Source of the DNA: RGIG3178 sp963674495 | GTDB lineage: Bacteria > Bacillota > Clostridia > Christensenellales > QAND01 | Length of the DNA: 64,000 nucleotides | NCBI GenBank assembly: GCA_963674495.2 | Contig: CAXXLG010000001.1 | Coordinates: 186,001-250,000 of the forward strand | Direction: 5' to 3' | Part shown: one piece after another, positions 41,012-49,589 of the stretch | How positions within the stretch are numbered: the stretch's first letter is position 1 | Layout: each line of letters opens with the position of its first letter | The notes under the pieces: model-generated | Told to the model about the DNA's origin: nothing | Database searches by the model: none | The model's input: only the letters and a program-made list of their open reading frames with translations | Made by a program: the position numbers and the translations under genes

Positions 41012-41707
41012 ATGTTGCCACAAGCACCCTTGATATTGATTTGTGACGACCAACAGGTAGTGCATGAAACCCTGGGTGTGTATCTGGATGCGGAGGGTTA
41101 TGGGCATGCTTCGGCCTATGACGGCGAGCAGGCGCTCAAGATGGCATTGGACAAGCAGCCCGATCTGATCCTTTTGGATTTGATGATGCCAAAAATGTCA
41201 GGCATCGACGTATGCCGTGAAGTACGCAAGACAAGCCGCGCGCCCATCATTATGCTGACCGCGAAGGGCGAGGAAATAGACAGGGTGGTGGGCCTTGAGC
41301 TGGGCGCGGACGATTACATCGTCAAGCCGTTTTCTCCGCGCGAAGTGTTGGCACGCATCAAAGCGGTGCTTCGGCGCAGCGGCGACCATGTGGACGAAAC
41401 AAAGCCGGTGTTGCGCTTTGACAACCTTGAGATCAACATAAACAAATACGAGGTCAAGATCTTCGGCGAACCGGTTGCGTGCACGCCCAAAGAAGTAGAG
41501 ATATTGAGTCTGTTGGCCTCGTATCCCGGGCAGGTGTTTGACCGCGAGCAGATACTGTCCCGCGTGTGGGGGTACGGCTATTTCGGCGATACGCGTACCG
41601 TGGACACGCAGATTAAGCGTATCCGTCAGAAGCTGCCGTCGGAGGGCGTATCTTGGCGCATTCGCACCATCTACGGCGTGGGATACAAGTTTGAGGTAAA
41701 TGAATGA
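41012..41707 (+). CDS. OmpR/PhoB family response regulator
   Basis: The 231-residue protein has a receiver domain with the acidic pair Asp12-Asp13, phospho-acceptor Asp56 ('LILLDLMMPKMSG'), 'MLTAKGEE' and Lys in 'IVKPFSPREVLARI'. A C-terminal winged helix follows ('LLASYPGQVFDREQIL', 'DTRTVDTQIKRIRQKL', 'IRTIYGVGYKF'). It is like PhoP/WalR-type regulators of Gram-positives. GGAAGG lies 8 bases before ATG 41012; a GTG two codons earlier is too close to it. Its stop overlaps the kinase start by 4 bases. Confidence 0.93.
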   Translation: MLPQAPLILICDDQQVVHETLGVYLDAEGYGHASAYDGEQALKMALDKQPDLILLDLMMPKMSGIDVCREVRKTSRAPIIMLTAKGEEIDRVVGLELGADDYIVKPFSPREVLARIKAVLRRSGDHVDETKPVLRFDNLEININKYEVKIFGEPVACTPKEVEILSLLASYPGQVFDREQILSRVWGYGYFGDTRTVDTQIKRIRQKLPSEGVSWRIRTIYGVGYKFEVNE

Positions 41708-43491
41708 AGCGCAAGACGCTATTCATTCGTTTGCTTTTGCTGCTCATCATGGCGATTCTCATCGTCGGGGCGATCATCGGTGTGGCGTTTATCCGCCTGT
41801 CCACGCCCCTGTATACAAAATCAAAGGCGGGTGAAATTCTACCCAAGACCGAAGCGGTTGTGCAATACTACCAGCAATATGTGGCGGGCACGCTCAACCT
41901 TCGCGAGATGCAGTCCGCCATTACGGTATCCGGCACGCTGAGCAAAGCACAGTTGCACATTTACGACACGTCGGGGAACCTATTGATCTATTCGCTGGAC
42001 TTGAACGAGGATTTCATGTTCCGCGCGGACAGCCCCGAAATGCGAAGCGTCACGCTGCCCGTAGCGATTGAAGCCATGCAGGCGGGGCGCAGTATTTTCA
42101 AAACCGTCAAAGAAGAGACATTGGACATTGATTATATGGTTGTGGCGGCTCCCGTGGTCACAAACGGCGTGGTATCGGGCGCGGTGGTGCTCACCTCGGC
42201 CATGGTCACGCTTCAAACGCCGTTGCAGGGTCTCTATAAGGTTCTGCTGTTGAGCTGCCTTGCGGCGTTCTTTATCATGCTTCTGCCGCTTTCGTTTTTC
42301 TTGCGGCGTATGGTGAAACCACTCCAGCAGATGAACTCGGTGGCGCTTTCTATGGCGCAGGGCGATTTTACCCAGCGCGCAGACGAATCGCCGCACGGGG
42401 AGATTGGTGAGTTGGCCAACTCCATCAACCACCTGGCCGAACAGCTCGGCCATACCGTAGAGGCGCTGATGCTCGAGCGCAACCGTCTCCATCATATGTT
42501 GGACGGCCTGGCGGAGGGTATATTGGCGCTGGATGAACAGGGAAGCATATTGCGTACAAATCCTGCATTGTACCAATTGTTCGGCATCGAAACGGATGAA
42601 CGCAAGCTCCAGAAGGCGATGGATGCCTTTGACGGCAACCTTATGGAGGATATATGCTCCGTTGCACAAGGCGGACAACCGCTCATGCGCAACGTCGGGC
42701 GGGACAATTTTATATTGCGCGTCATCGCCACCCCAATCAACGACGAACAGAACGTATGCCGAGGTGCGGTGGCGCTGTTCCACGACATCACAGAGTCAGA
42801 GAGGCTGGAGCAGACACGGCGCGATTATGTTGCCAACGTATCGCATGAATTGCGTACACCGTTGTCTGCAGTGCGCAGTCTGACCGAAACGTTGCAGGAT
42901 GGCTTGATCAAAACACCGCAGGATCAGAACCGATACTACGGATATATTCTGCGCGAATGCATGCGGCTTACAAGGCTGGTGGAGGATCTGCTCGAACTGT
43001 CCAGACTGCAGAGCGGCAGCGTTGCCTTGCAGAAAGGGAATGTGGACCTGCCACAGCTTTTTGAGGATATTCGCATGCGGTATGCTGTGATCAGCGAAGA
43101 CCTTGGCATCCAGCTCTTGGTGGAATGTGAAGCGGATTGCCCGCCGGTCCATTCCAATGCAGACCGGATCACGCAGGTGTTGGTTATACTGTTGGACAAC
43201 GCATATAAGTTTACAAAAGAGGGCGGGCATGTCAGTCTGTATACCAAGCACAATGAAAACGAGGTCGCCGTATATGTACAGGACGACGGCGAAGGCATCG
43301 ACAAACGGGATCTGCCCCATGTGTTCGAACGATTCTATAAGGCGGAAAAGGCGCACAGCGGTGGCGGCACCGGATTGGGGCTTTCCATCGCGTGCGAGGT
43401 ACTGACATTGATGGGCGAGACCATCCAGATCGACAGCAAACCCGGGGAAGGCACCACAATTTATTTCACGTTGCACCGGCCCGAGAGCTGA
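41704..43491 (+). CDS. Sensor histidine kinase, PhoR/WalK-like
   Basis: The 595-residue kinase has a transmembrane helix at 10-32, an extracellular sensor region (about 35-170), a second helix (about 180-203), a HAMP domain ('RMVKPLQQMNSVALSMAQGD'), a PAS domain (about 255-365), a HisKA domain with the phospho-histidine in 'YVANVSHELRTPLSAV', and an ATPase domain with 'LLDNAYKFTKEGG', 'VQDDGEGIDKRDLPHVFERF' and 'GGTGLGLSI'. The layout matches PhoR/WalK kinases that sense envelope or phosphate state. It overlaps the response regulator gene by ATGA, so the two are a pair. A terminator follows. Confidence 0.93.
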   Translation: MKRKTLFIRLLLLLIMAILIVGAIIGVAFIRLSTPLYTKSKAGEILPKTEAVVQYYQQYVAGTLNLREMQSAITVSGTLSKAQLHIYDTSGNLLIYSLDLNEDFMFRADSPEMRSVTLPVAIEAMQAGRSIFKTVKEETLDIDYMVVAAPVVTNGVVSGAVVLTSAMVTLQTPLQGLYKVLLLSCLAAFFIMLLPLSFFLRRMVKPLQQMNSVALSMAQGDFTQRADESPHGEIGELANSINHLAEQLGHTVEALMLERNRLHHMLDGLAEGILALDEQGSILRTNPALYQLFGIETDERKLQKAMDAFDGNLMEDICSVAQGGQPLMRNVGRDNFILRVIATPINDEQNVCRGAVALFHDITESERLEQTRRDYVANVSHELRTPLSAVRSLTETLQDGLIKTPQDQNRYYGYILRECMRLTRLVEDLLELSRLQSGSVALQKGNVDLPQLFEDIRMRYAVISEDLGIQLLVECEADCPPVHSNADRITQVLVILLDNAYKFTKEGGHVSLYTKHNENEVAVYVQDDGEGIDKRDLPHVFERFYKAEKAHSGGGTGLGLSIACEVLTLMGETIQIDSKPGEGTTIYFTLHRPES

Positions 43492-43525
43492 TCGCAGAAT
43501 GAAAGTCCATTGGAAAGTGAATATA

Positions 43526-43560
43526 AAGGCCGTTACACAGCTTGTGTAGCGGCCTTTTTT
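43526..43560 (+). terminator. Terminator of the two-component operon
   Basis: AGGCCGTTACAC and GTGTAGCGGCCT form a 12-bp stem with one mismatch, ending in TTTTTT (43527-43560). Confidence 0.92.
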
Positions 43561-43697
43561 ATGAGCGGTTATCAATGATAATGCATCGGGCTAAACCGTT
43601 GTGCCGGATATGGCTACGCAATTACGGATTGATTGCCATGATCGAAGCAACAGCACACCCGGTCCATTGATTGTTATCACGGCTTACGGCATACTAG

Positions 43698-44072
43698 ATC
43701 AATGTTCGAAGCAGTCTGACGGACAACGTCACCATCATCAGCATCGTGGGGTGAATTTTTGAACAGCGCGTATACTGTTTCGGGGAAGGCGTGTGTCGGC
43801 GCGTATATATATCTTCAGCGGATTGTATGACGCGCAATACCGAGCGGCGCATCGAAGTGGCTTGTCCGGTGCTAAATCCGGTTTTGGCGAACCGTATCGT
43901 GGAAACGCTGGAGACAGGATTTGTGGACAATACCAAGGCGCGCCTCATGACGCCGGACGGCTCCTATAAAAGGCCATGCGCGCCCGGAGATGAACCCGGG
44001 ATGGACAGCCAGATTGCCTTTTATAAACGGGCCTACCTTATGGCGGGAAACGAGTTTTGCGAAGGCAAATGA
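43698..44072 (+). pseudogene. ppk1: Relic of polyphosphate kinase 1 (C-terminal part)
   Basis: A single reading frame gives 'NVTIISIVG', a TGA stop at 43752-43754, then 'IFEQRVYCFGEG', 'RRVYISSADCMTRNTERRIE', 'VACPVLNP' and 'DNTKARLMTPDGSYKRP'. That is the C-terminal end of Ppk1, where intact proteins read roughly 'SIVGRFLEHSRIY.FGEG...YISSADWMTRN..RRVE'. The rest of the roughly 700-residue enzyme is absent; the sequence upstream of about 43698 breaks off after a TAG. The remnant from 43791 is still open for 93 codons but lacks the catalytic histidines. It is best read as a decayed gene left by deletion next to the two-component operon. Confidence 0.8.
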
Positions 44073-44448
44073 TGTGCCATTGTGGCTTGTAAGTCCAAAG
44101 GCCTGTGCAGAACCCATACGCAGGGAAGCAACGGTTCGCCGGTGTTTTTTTGAATGTTTACGGCGTTTGATCCGATGGAATGGGAAGCAAGCCGCTCAAA
44201 CGAATTCCCCTGGCGCTGCAAGCAAATAAAATGAGTTTATGATGAGACAAACAAGCGTCTAATCCGTTGTCAATGCGTTGGAAACTGATATAATCATGTT
44301 ATAAGCGTCAACCAAAATGAGTATACAAAGCGGACGTAGTCCGTATGCCGGTGCTTCGTCGCCGTTTGCGCAAAGCCCGGATGGAGATTTGGAAAAACGC
44401 GGTACGGATTGTATCTTCATCCACCCATAAACCGAGCGGAGGACAACA
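44073..44448. other. Intergenic region after the ppk1 relic
   Basis: No gene or strong structure is visible. Only the last bases, with GGAGG at about 44438, belong to the next gene. It may be decayed sequence continuous with the relic. Confidence 0.4.
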
Positions 44449-45000
44449 ATGGACGAAAACATCATTGTCGAGTGCAGCATCACCTACAAGGACTATAAAA
44501 GGTATTCATGGTTTACCATATGGAACAAGAGCGAATTTACAAAATTCTTCATGGTGATTTGGGCTTTGATCTTTTTCACACTCGTACTGCTCATGGGCTA
44601 TCAGATTGTTGCGCAGGGCTTCAATGTATTTTGGGATTCCCTGTCCTTTTCTGCGGTGATTGCCGTGGTGGCTCCGGTATTGTATTATGGTATGATCAGC
44701 GCGTCCATCCGCAAGAATTACCGTCAATCCAAACCCGTTTTGGACGCCACCAAGCATTATGAGTTCACGTCGGATTATGTAACCACCGATGCCGCCGGAT
44801 TGTGGGGAGAGGACGGACGGGTCGGATATCAGGTATTTTTTAAGGTCTTTCAGGCGAGGCATGCGTTCTACCTGTACATCGGGCCTGTGCAGGCCTACAT
44901 CATTCCCATCCGGTGCATGGACAAAGGATCGGTTCAAAGGCTCGGCAGTATTCTCAAAAAAAGCCTCGGACCAAAATTCGTTCGGAGAACGTTTGTTTGA
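44449..45000 (+). CDS. YcxB-like membrane protein
   Basis: The 183-residue protein has two adjacent transmembrane helices (about 32-54 and 64-86) near the start and a C-terminal domain with 'YEFTSDYVTTDA', 'FKVFQARHAFYLYIGPVQAY' and 'IIPIRCM'. This order (two helices, then a small beta domain ending in I-P-x-R) is that of YcxB/DUF-type proteins common in Firmicutes. Their function is unknown. GGAGG lies about 6 bases before the ATG. It has no evident operon partner. Confidence 0.75.
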   Translation: MDENIIVECSITYKDYKRYSWFTIWNKSEFTKFFMVIWALIFFTLVLLMGYQIVAQGFNVFWDSLSFSAVIAVVAPVLYYGMISASIRKNYRQSKPVLDATKHYEFTSDYVTTDAAGLWGEDGRVGYQVFFKVFQARHAFYLYIGPVQAYIIPIRCMDKGSVQRLGSILKKSLGPKFVRRTFV

Positions 45001-45004
45001 CGAT

Positions 45005-45035
45005 GAAAAAGAAGCCAATACATACGGGCTTTTTC
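45005..45035 (+). terminator. Possible terminator after the YcxB-like gene
   Basis: AAAAAGAAGCC and GGGCTTTTTC form an imperfect stem directly after the stop codon, with T residues in the 3' arm. Weak but well placed. Confidence 0.5.
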
Positions 45036-45177
45036 AAGGCGTTTGGATGCTTATTGAAGATAAGGCGATTGATTATTTCATTCATCACGCGCAGAGGATC
45101 AACCGGTAAGGCATGGAAGAAGCCGGTACCGGCGGGGTGGAATGTGAGAAACTTTTAACAAATGCGGGGGTTGTCTC

Positions 45178-45205
45178 TTGATTTTTTAGTCGCATCAGCT
45201 ACAAT
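45178..45205 (+). promoter_or_regulatory. Promoter of the pgk-tpiA-gpmI cluster
   Basis: TTGATT (45178-45183), a 16-base spacer and TACAAT (45200-45205), 77 bases before the pgk start. Confidence 0.6.
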
Positions 45206-45282
45206 AATAATGGTGGACATAGTAAAAACCACCCACAAACAATGATATTCAAAGTCTAACGATAAAAAGGAGTGTAGAAGGT

Positions 45283-46473
45283 ATGAACAAGCAGAGCATT
45301 TCGGACATTCAAGACCTCAAAGGTAAGCGCGTTCTGATGCGTGTGGATTTCAACGTCCCCATGGACAAGGAAGGAAACATCACCGACGAAACACGTATTC
45401 TTGGCGCCTTGACGTCCATCGAGTACCTGTACAAGAAAGGCGCGAAGGTTATTCTCTGCTCACACTTCGGGCGCCCCAAGGGCAAAGTTAACCGGGACAT
45501 GTCGCTGGCACCCGTAGCAAAGCGGTTGGGAGAGATGGTGGATACCAAGGTAACCATGGCCAAGGACGTGGTGGGTGAAGATGCCAAAGCATGCGTTGCA
45601 AACATGAAAGACGGCGAGATCGTCGTGCTGGAAAATGCCCGCTTCCGCAAGGAAGAGGAGGAAAACGATCCCGAATTCTCCAAGCAGCTTGCATCATTGG
45701 CTGAAATCTATGTCAATGACGCATTTGGAACCGCACACAGAGCACATGCCACCACCGCCGGCGTAGCGGCCTATCTGCCGTCCTATGCGGGCTTTTTGAT
45801 TCAAAAGGAAGTTGAAGTGATGGGCAAGGCGCTGGAGAACCCGGAACGGCCGTTCGTTGCGATATTGGGTGGCGCGAAGGTCAAGGATAAAATCTCGGTC
45901 ATCACTAATCTGCTCGAGAAGGTGGATGTGTTGATCATCGGCGGCGGCATGGCGTTCACATTCCTCAAAGCAAAAGGATACGAAGTGGGAAAATCGCTGC
46001 TGGATGAGGATAACATCGGTTTCGCAAAAGAGCTGATGGCAAAGGCACAGAGCAAAGGTATCAAGCTTTTGATCCCGGTGGATACCGTGGTAGCCAAAAC
46101 CTTCGCTGCGGACGCGGAGAATAAGGTTGTGGACGCGGACGCCATTCCGGCGGATTGGCAGGGCCTTGACATCGGCCCCAAGACGCGCGCGCTGTTTGCG
46201 GACGCGATCAAGGGTGCGGGCACCGTTATATGGAACGGCCCGATGGGCGTATTCGAATTTGAAGCGTTTGCGCAGGGAACGAAATCCATGGCGCAGGCGT
46301 TGGCAGAGAGTGGTGCCATCACCATCATCGGCGGCGGCGACAGCGCGGCGGCGGTGCAGCAGTTGGGATACGGTGACAAGATGACGCACATATCAACCGG
46401 CGGCGGCGCATCACTGGAGTTTCTCGAAGGCAAGGAACTGCCCGGCGTTGCCTGCATACCCGATAAGAAATAG
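45283..46473 (+). CDS. pgk: Phosphoglycerate kinase
   Basis: This enzyme makes ATP from 1,3-bisphosphoglycerate in glycolysis. The 396-residue length is typical. Clear motifs are 'KRVLMRVDFNVPMD' (start), 'LCSHFGRPKG', 'VLENARFRKEEEENDP', 'NDAFGTAHRAHATTAGVA', 'ILGGAKVKDKI', 'IIGGGMAFTF', 'WNGPMGVFEFEAFAQGT' and the C-terminal 'IIGGGDSAAAV', 'HISTGGGASLEFLEGK'. GGAG lies 10 bases before the ATG. tpiA and gpmI follow on the same strand, so this is the lower-glycolysis cluster, but here without gapA upstream and without an adjacent canonical eno. Confidence 0.98.
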   Translation: MNKQSISDIQDLKGKRVLMRVDFNVPMDKEGNITDETRILGALTSIEYLYKKGAKVILCSHFGRPKGKVNRDMSLAPVAKRLGEMVDTKVTMAKDVVGEDAKACVANMKDGEIVVLENARFRKEEEENDPEFSKQLASLAEIYVNDAFGTAHRAHATTAGVAAYLPSYAGFLIQKEVEVMGKALENPERPFVAILGGAKVKDKISVITNLLEKVDVLIIGGGMAFTFLKAKGYEVGKSLLDEDNIGFAKELMAKAQSKGIKLLIPVDTVVAKTFAADAENKVVDADAIPADWQGLDIGPKTRALFADAIKGAGTVIWNGPMGVFEFEAFAQGTKSMAQALAESGAITIIGGGDSAAAVQQLGYGDKMTHISTGGGASLEFLEGKELPGVACIPDKK

Positions 46474-46481
46474 AACCCTAT

Positions 46482-46511
46482 GGCTGCACGGACGAAACCG
46501 TTCGTGCAGCC
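46482..46511. other. Hairpin between pgk and tpiA
   Basis: GGCTGCACGGAC and GTTCGTGCAGCC form a 12-bp stem with one mismatch and no T tract. It may stabilise or help process the transcript, letting pgk and tpiA be expressed at different levels. The 210 bases from here to tpiA hold nothing else clear. Confidence 0.5.
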
Positions 46512-46721
46512 TGCCGTATACACAAGGCCGATTTTGGGCCATGAGAATGTCCGTTGCCATATGGCAGCTAATTATAAAGGGCAGGACAAGAACAGTTTGT
46601 AGGAACGGCGCTGCGTACGCTTTCGTGCAGGCGCGACCGAAACGGCAAACCTTTGTTTGTCATCGGGTTGACGGGCGGGGAAATCCCTGTCCGTGTCATT
46701 AAACATTCAGGAGGATAAGAC

Positions 46722-47465
46722 ATGCGTAAACCCATCATTGCAGGCAACTGGAAAATGAACAACACGCCCGACCAGGCCAAGGCGCTTTTGGAAGGTCTCA
46801 AACCGTTGATCGCGGACAACGATAAAACCGAAGCGGTCGTATGCGTACCCGCCATCTTGATCGAAACGGTCAAAGGCCTTATCGCAGGGAGCAACATCAA
46901 GCTCGGCGCGGAGAATATGCACTGGGAAGAGAGTGGCGCGTTTACGGGTGAAATCAGCCCGCTGATGCTCAATGCGTATGACGTCGAATACGTCATCATC
47001 GGCCACAGCGAACGTCGCCAGTACTTTGCCGAGACCGACGAAACGGTCAACAAGAAGGTGCTGTCCGCACTGGCACATGATTTAAAGCCCATCATCTGCG
47101 TGGGTGAGACATTGGAGCAGCGCGAAGCGGGCGTGACGGATACGCTGGTCACCGCTCAGGTGGAAAAGGCGCTCAGTGGCGTTGACAGCCTCGATAACAT
47201 CGTCATCGCCTATGAACCCATTTGGGCCATCGGAACCGGTAAGACAGCGACGGCGGAGGAGGCCAACCGCGTGTGCGGCATCATTCGTCAGAAGATCGGC
47301 ACCATGTTCACCGGTGAAGCGGCAGAGGCCATGCGCATCCAGTACGGTGGCAGCATGAAGCCTGCAAACGTGGCGGAATTGATGGCACAGCCCAATATCG
47401 ACGGCGGCCTGATCGGCGGCGCTGCGCTTAAGGCTGAAGATTTCAGTAAGCTTGTCAACAATTGA
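46722..47465 (+). CDS. tpiA: Triosephosphate isomerase
   Basis: The enzyme interconverts dihydroxyacetone phosphate and glyceraldehyde 3-phosphate. The 247-residue protein has 'IIAGNWKMNNTP' (catalytic Lys), 'VIIGHSERRQYFAE' (catalytic His), 'IAYEPIWAIGTGKTA' (catalytic Glu and loop 6), 'IQYGGSMKPANV' and 'DGGLIGGAALKAE'. AGGAGG lies before the ATG. gpmI begins 10 bases after the stop, so the genes are cotranscribed. Confidence 0.98.
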   Translation: MRKPIIAGNWKMNNTPDQAKALLEGLKPLIADNDKTEAVVCVPAILIETVKGLIAGSNIKLGAENMHWEESGAFTGEISPLMLNAYDVEYVIIGHSERRQYFAETDETVNKKVLSALAHDLKPIICVGETLEQREAGVTDTLVTAQVEKALSGVDSLDNIVIAYEPIWAIGTGKTATAEEANRVCGIIRQKIGTMFTGEAAEAMRIQYGGSMKPANVAELMAQPNIDGGLIGGAALKAEDFSKLVNN

Positions 47466-47475
47466 GGTGGATGTG

Positions 47476-49017
47476 ATGGCAAAATCCCTCACAGCGCTCA
47501 TGATTCTCGACGGGTTTGGGCTAGGTGGCGTCGATTGTTTGAACGCCATCGAAACGGCGGATACGCCGAATTTGGACAAGATCTTTCAAACCTATCCGCA
47601 CACCGAAATCAAGGCATCCGGTATGGCGGTGGGTTTGCCCGAAGGGCAGATGGGCAACAGTGAAGTGGGCCATTTGAACATCGGTGCGGGGCGCGTTGTG
47701 TATCAGGAACTCACCCGCATCACCAAATCGATCTTGGACGGCGATTTCTTTGAAAAAAGCGCGTTTACAGACGCAATGCAGACTGCAAAAAAGGCAGACA
47801 AGGCGTTGCACCTGTTCGGCCTGCTGTCCGACGGCGGCGTGCACAGCCACATCGACCATTATATTGCGATGGTGGAACTGGCCAAGCGACAGGACCTTGA
47901 AAAGGTGTATCTGCACTGCTTTATGGATGGGCGCGACGTGCCGCCGCAAAGCGGCAAATGCTTTGTCGAGCAGATGCAGCAGGCGCTGAACAGAATTGGC
48001 GTTGGGCAAATCGCAACCGTCATAGGAAGATACTACGCCATGGACCGTGACAACCGCTGGGAACGGGTGGAGCAGGCGTACAACGCCATCGTATTCGGCG
48101 AGGGTACAACGGGTGAGGATCCGGCGGCGATGGTGCAGCAAAGCTATGACGCCGGTGTAACGGATGAGTTCATCAAGCCCATTGTGATCACAAGGGATGA
48201 CAAACCGGTGGCAACGGTGCTGCAGGGGGACAGCATCATCTTCGTCAACTTCCGGCCGGACCGTGCTCGAGAGATCACCAGCTCGTTCATCTTAAAGGAT
48301 TTTGATAGCTTCGTGCGCAAAAATGGGTATTTTAAGGTGAACTATGTATCCATGACGCAGTACGATGCGGATTTTGCGGACAAACTTACCGTGGCGTACC
48401 TGCCGGTGCATTTGAACAAAACGCTGGGCGAATACGTCTCGTCGTTGGGAAAGACGCAACTTCGCATTGCGGAAACGGAGAAGTACGCCCATGTGACATT
48501 CTTCTTCAACGGCGGTGTCGAAAAGGCATATCCCGGTGAGGATCGGGTGCTAATCCCGTCCCCCAAGGTGGCAACATACGACCTTCAGCCACAGATGAGC
48601 GCATACGAAGTTGCGGATGCAGCGGTAAAACGCATTCAAAGTGGACAATACGATTTTATGGTGCTCAACTTTGCCAACGCCGACATGGTGGGGCATACCG
48701 GTATGATGGATGCGACGGTCAAAGCCATCGAAGCGGTGGATCAATGCGTGGGTATCGTGGTGGACGCCATCCTTAAGGCAGATGCACATTGTCTTGTGAC
48801 GGCGGACCATGGCAATGCGGAGTGTATGGGGGATGAAAGCGACTGTCCCTTCACCGCACACACCACCAACCCCGTGCCGTTGATCTACGTCGGCAACGAT
48901 GCGGCGGAGAAAACACTACAGGATGGTGGCGCGTTGTGCGATATCGCGCCCACGCTGCTGTGTATGATGGGTGTTGAACAGCCCGATGAAATGACGGGAC
49001 ACTGCCTGTTGGTATAA
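47476..49017 (+). CDS. gpmI: 2,3-bisphosphoglycerate-independent phosphoglycerate mutase
   Basis: This enzyme converts 3-phosphoglycerate to 2-phosphoglycerate with two metal ions. The 513-residue protein shows 'LMILDGFGLGG' (metal Asp), the nucleophile serine in 'QMGNSEVGHLNIGAG', 'FGLLSDGGVHSHIDH', 'FMDGRDVPP', 'GRYYAMDRDNRWERVEQAY', 'FRPDRAREI' and 'TADHGNAECM'. The ATG at 47476 has GAGGTGG upstream; the frame extends earlier into tpiA without a site. It completes the cluster that yields 2-PG, the product that the glycerate-kinase-like enzyme also makes if it is a true glycerate 2-kinase. Confidence 0.97.
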   Translation: MAKSLTALMILDGFGLGGVDCLNAIETADTPNLDKIFQTYPHTEIKASGMAVGLPEGQMGNSEVGHLNIGAGRVVYQELTRITKSILDGDFFEKSAFTDAMQTAKKADKALHLFGLLSDGGVHSHIDHYIAMVELAKRQDLEKVYLHCFMDGRDVPPQSGKCFVEQMQQALNRIGVGQIATVIGRYYAMDRDNRWERVEQAYNAIVFGEGTTGEDPAAMVQQSYDAGVTDEFIKPIVITRDDKPVATVLQGDSIIFVNFRPDRAREITSSFILKDFDSFVRKNGYFKVNYVSMTQYDADFADKLTVAYLPVHLNKTLGEYVSSLGKTQLRIAETEKYAHVTFFFNGGVEKAYPGEDRVLIPSPKVATYDLQPQMSAYEVADAAVKRIQSGQYDFMVLNFANADMVGHTGMMDATVKAIEAVDQCVGIVVDAILKADAHCLVTADHGNAECMGDESDCPFTAHTTNPVPLIYVGNDAAEKTLQDGGALCDIAPTLLCMMGVEQPDEMTGHCLLV

Positions 49018-49027
49018 AGAAACGATT

Positions 49028-49062
49028 GACGGGCAAAGTTTCCGCTTTGCCCGTCTTTTTTT
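49028..49062 (+). terminator. Terminator of the glycolysis cluster
   Basis: GACGGGCAAAG (49028-49038) pairs perfectly with CTTTGCCCGTC (49045-49055), then T7. The ribosome binding site of the next gene overlaps its end. Confidence 0.95.
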
Positions 49063-49071
49063 GGAGGATGT

Positions 49072-49335
49072 ATGGCGTACATATATATGGTCAAATGCCG
49101 GGACGGTACGCTGTACACCGGCTATGCTCAGGATGTGTATGCGCGCGTAAAAAAGCACAACGAAGGGACGGGCGCGAAATACACAAGGGGCCGCTGCCCG
49201 GTAGAATTGGTGTACGCAGAATGGGCATTTGATAGATCGAAGGCGCAAAGCAGGGAAGCTGAGATCAAGGCAATGACGCGGACGCAGAAACTCGCGTTGT
49301 GCCGCACATGGGAAAAGGAAAACAAAGACGCGTAA
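49072..49335 (+). CDS. GIY-YIG nuclease-domain protein (UPF0213/YhbQ-like)
   Basis: The 87-residue protein is a minimal GIY-YIG domain: 'YIYMVKCRDGTLYTGYAQDV' gives the two tyrosine-centred strands, followed by 'ARVKKHN' with the arginine-bearing helix and a late glutamate ('SREAEIKAM'). Small stand-alone members are widespread; some are linked with DNA damage or nucleic acid cleavage, but physiological roles are not settled. GGAGG lies 5 bases before the ATG. The gene starts only 10 bases after the terminator of the glycolysis cluster, so read-through may express it. Confidence 0.88.
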   Translation: MAYIYMVKCRDGTLYTGYAQDVYARVKKHNEGTGAKYTRGRCPVELVYAEWAFDRSKAQSREAEIKAMTRTQKLALCRTWEKENKDA

Positions 49336-49358
49336 ACATTGGATTTTTCGGATACGAC

Positions 49359-49419
49359 CATCATGCCGGCCGGGTGAGGATGCCCGCTAAGGGTACCATG
49401 GGCGTCGGTCGGCATGATG
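49359..49419 (+). promoter_or_regulatory. Structured leader-like segment upstream of the ZIP transporter gene
   Basis: CATCATGCCG (49359-49368) pairs perfectly with CGGCATGATG (49410-49419). The 41 bases enclosed contain further pairings (GGG/CCC and GGGTACC). That gives a multi-branched fold 170 bases before a metal transporter gene. I do not recognise it as the manganese (yybP-ykoY) or nickel-cobalt riboswitch. Confidence 0.4.
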
Positions 49420-49589
49420 TTATGGATTGCAGCACCCGTCAGGAGGGTCTGTCAATGCATCGTATGCATCCGGCATCAATCCGTTACCATGTTCGAAGCG
49501 GCGCGGTATGACGGTGCTGTGTAAGCGGGTAAACGGTCGATTTGTTCATAATATGCGTTGTCTTTACCGATGGAAATGGAGGTTTGACG

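Noticed and set aside
45003..45161. A 52-codon frame starting at ATG 45003 just after the YcxB-like gene
   Set aside because: Basic, low-information peptide overlapping a terminator-like hairpin; weak ribosome binding site and no recognisable family.
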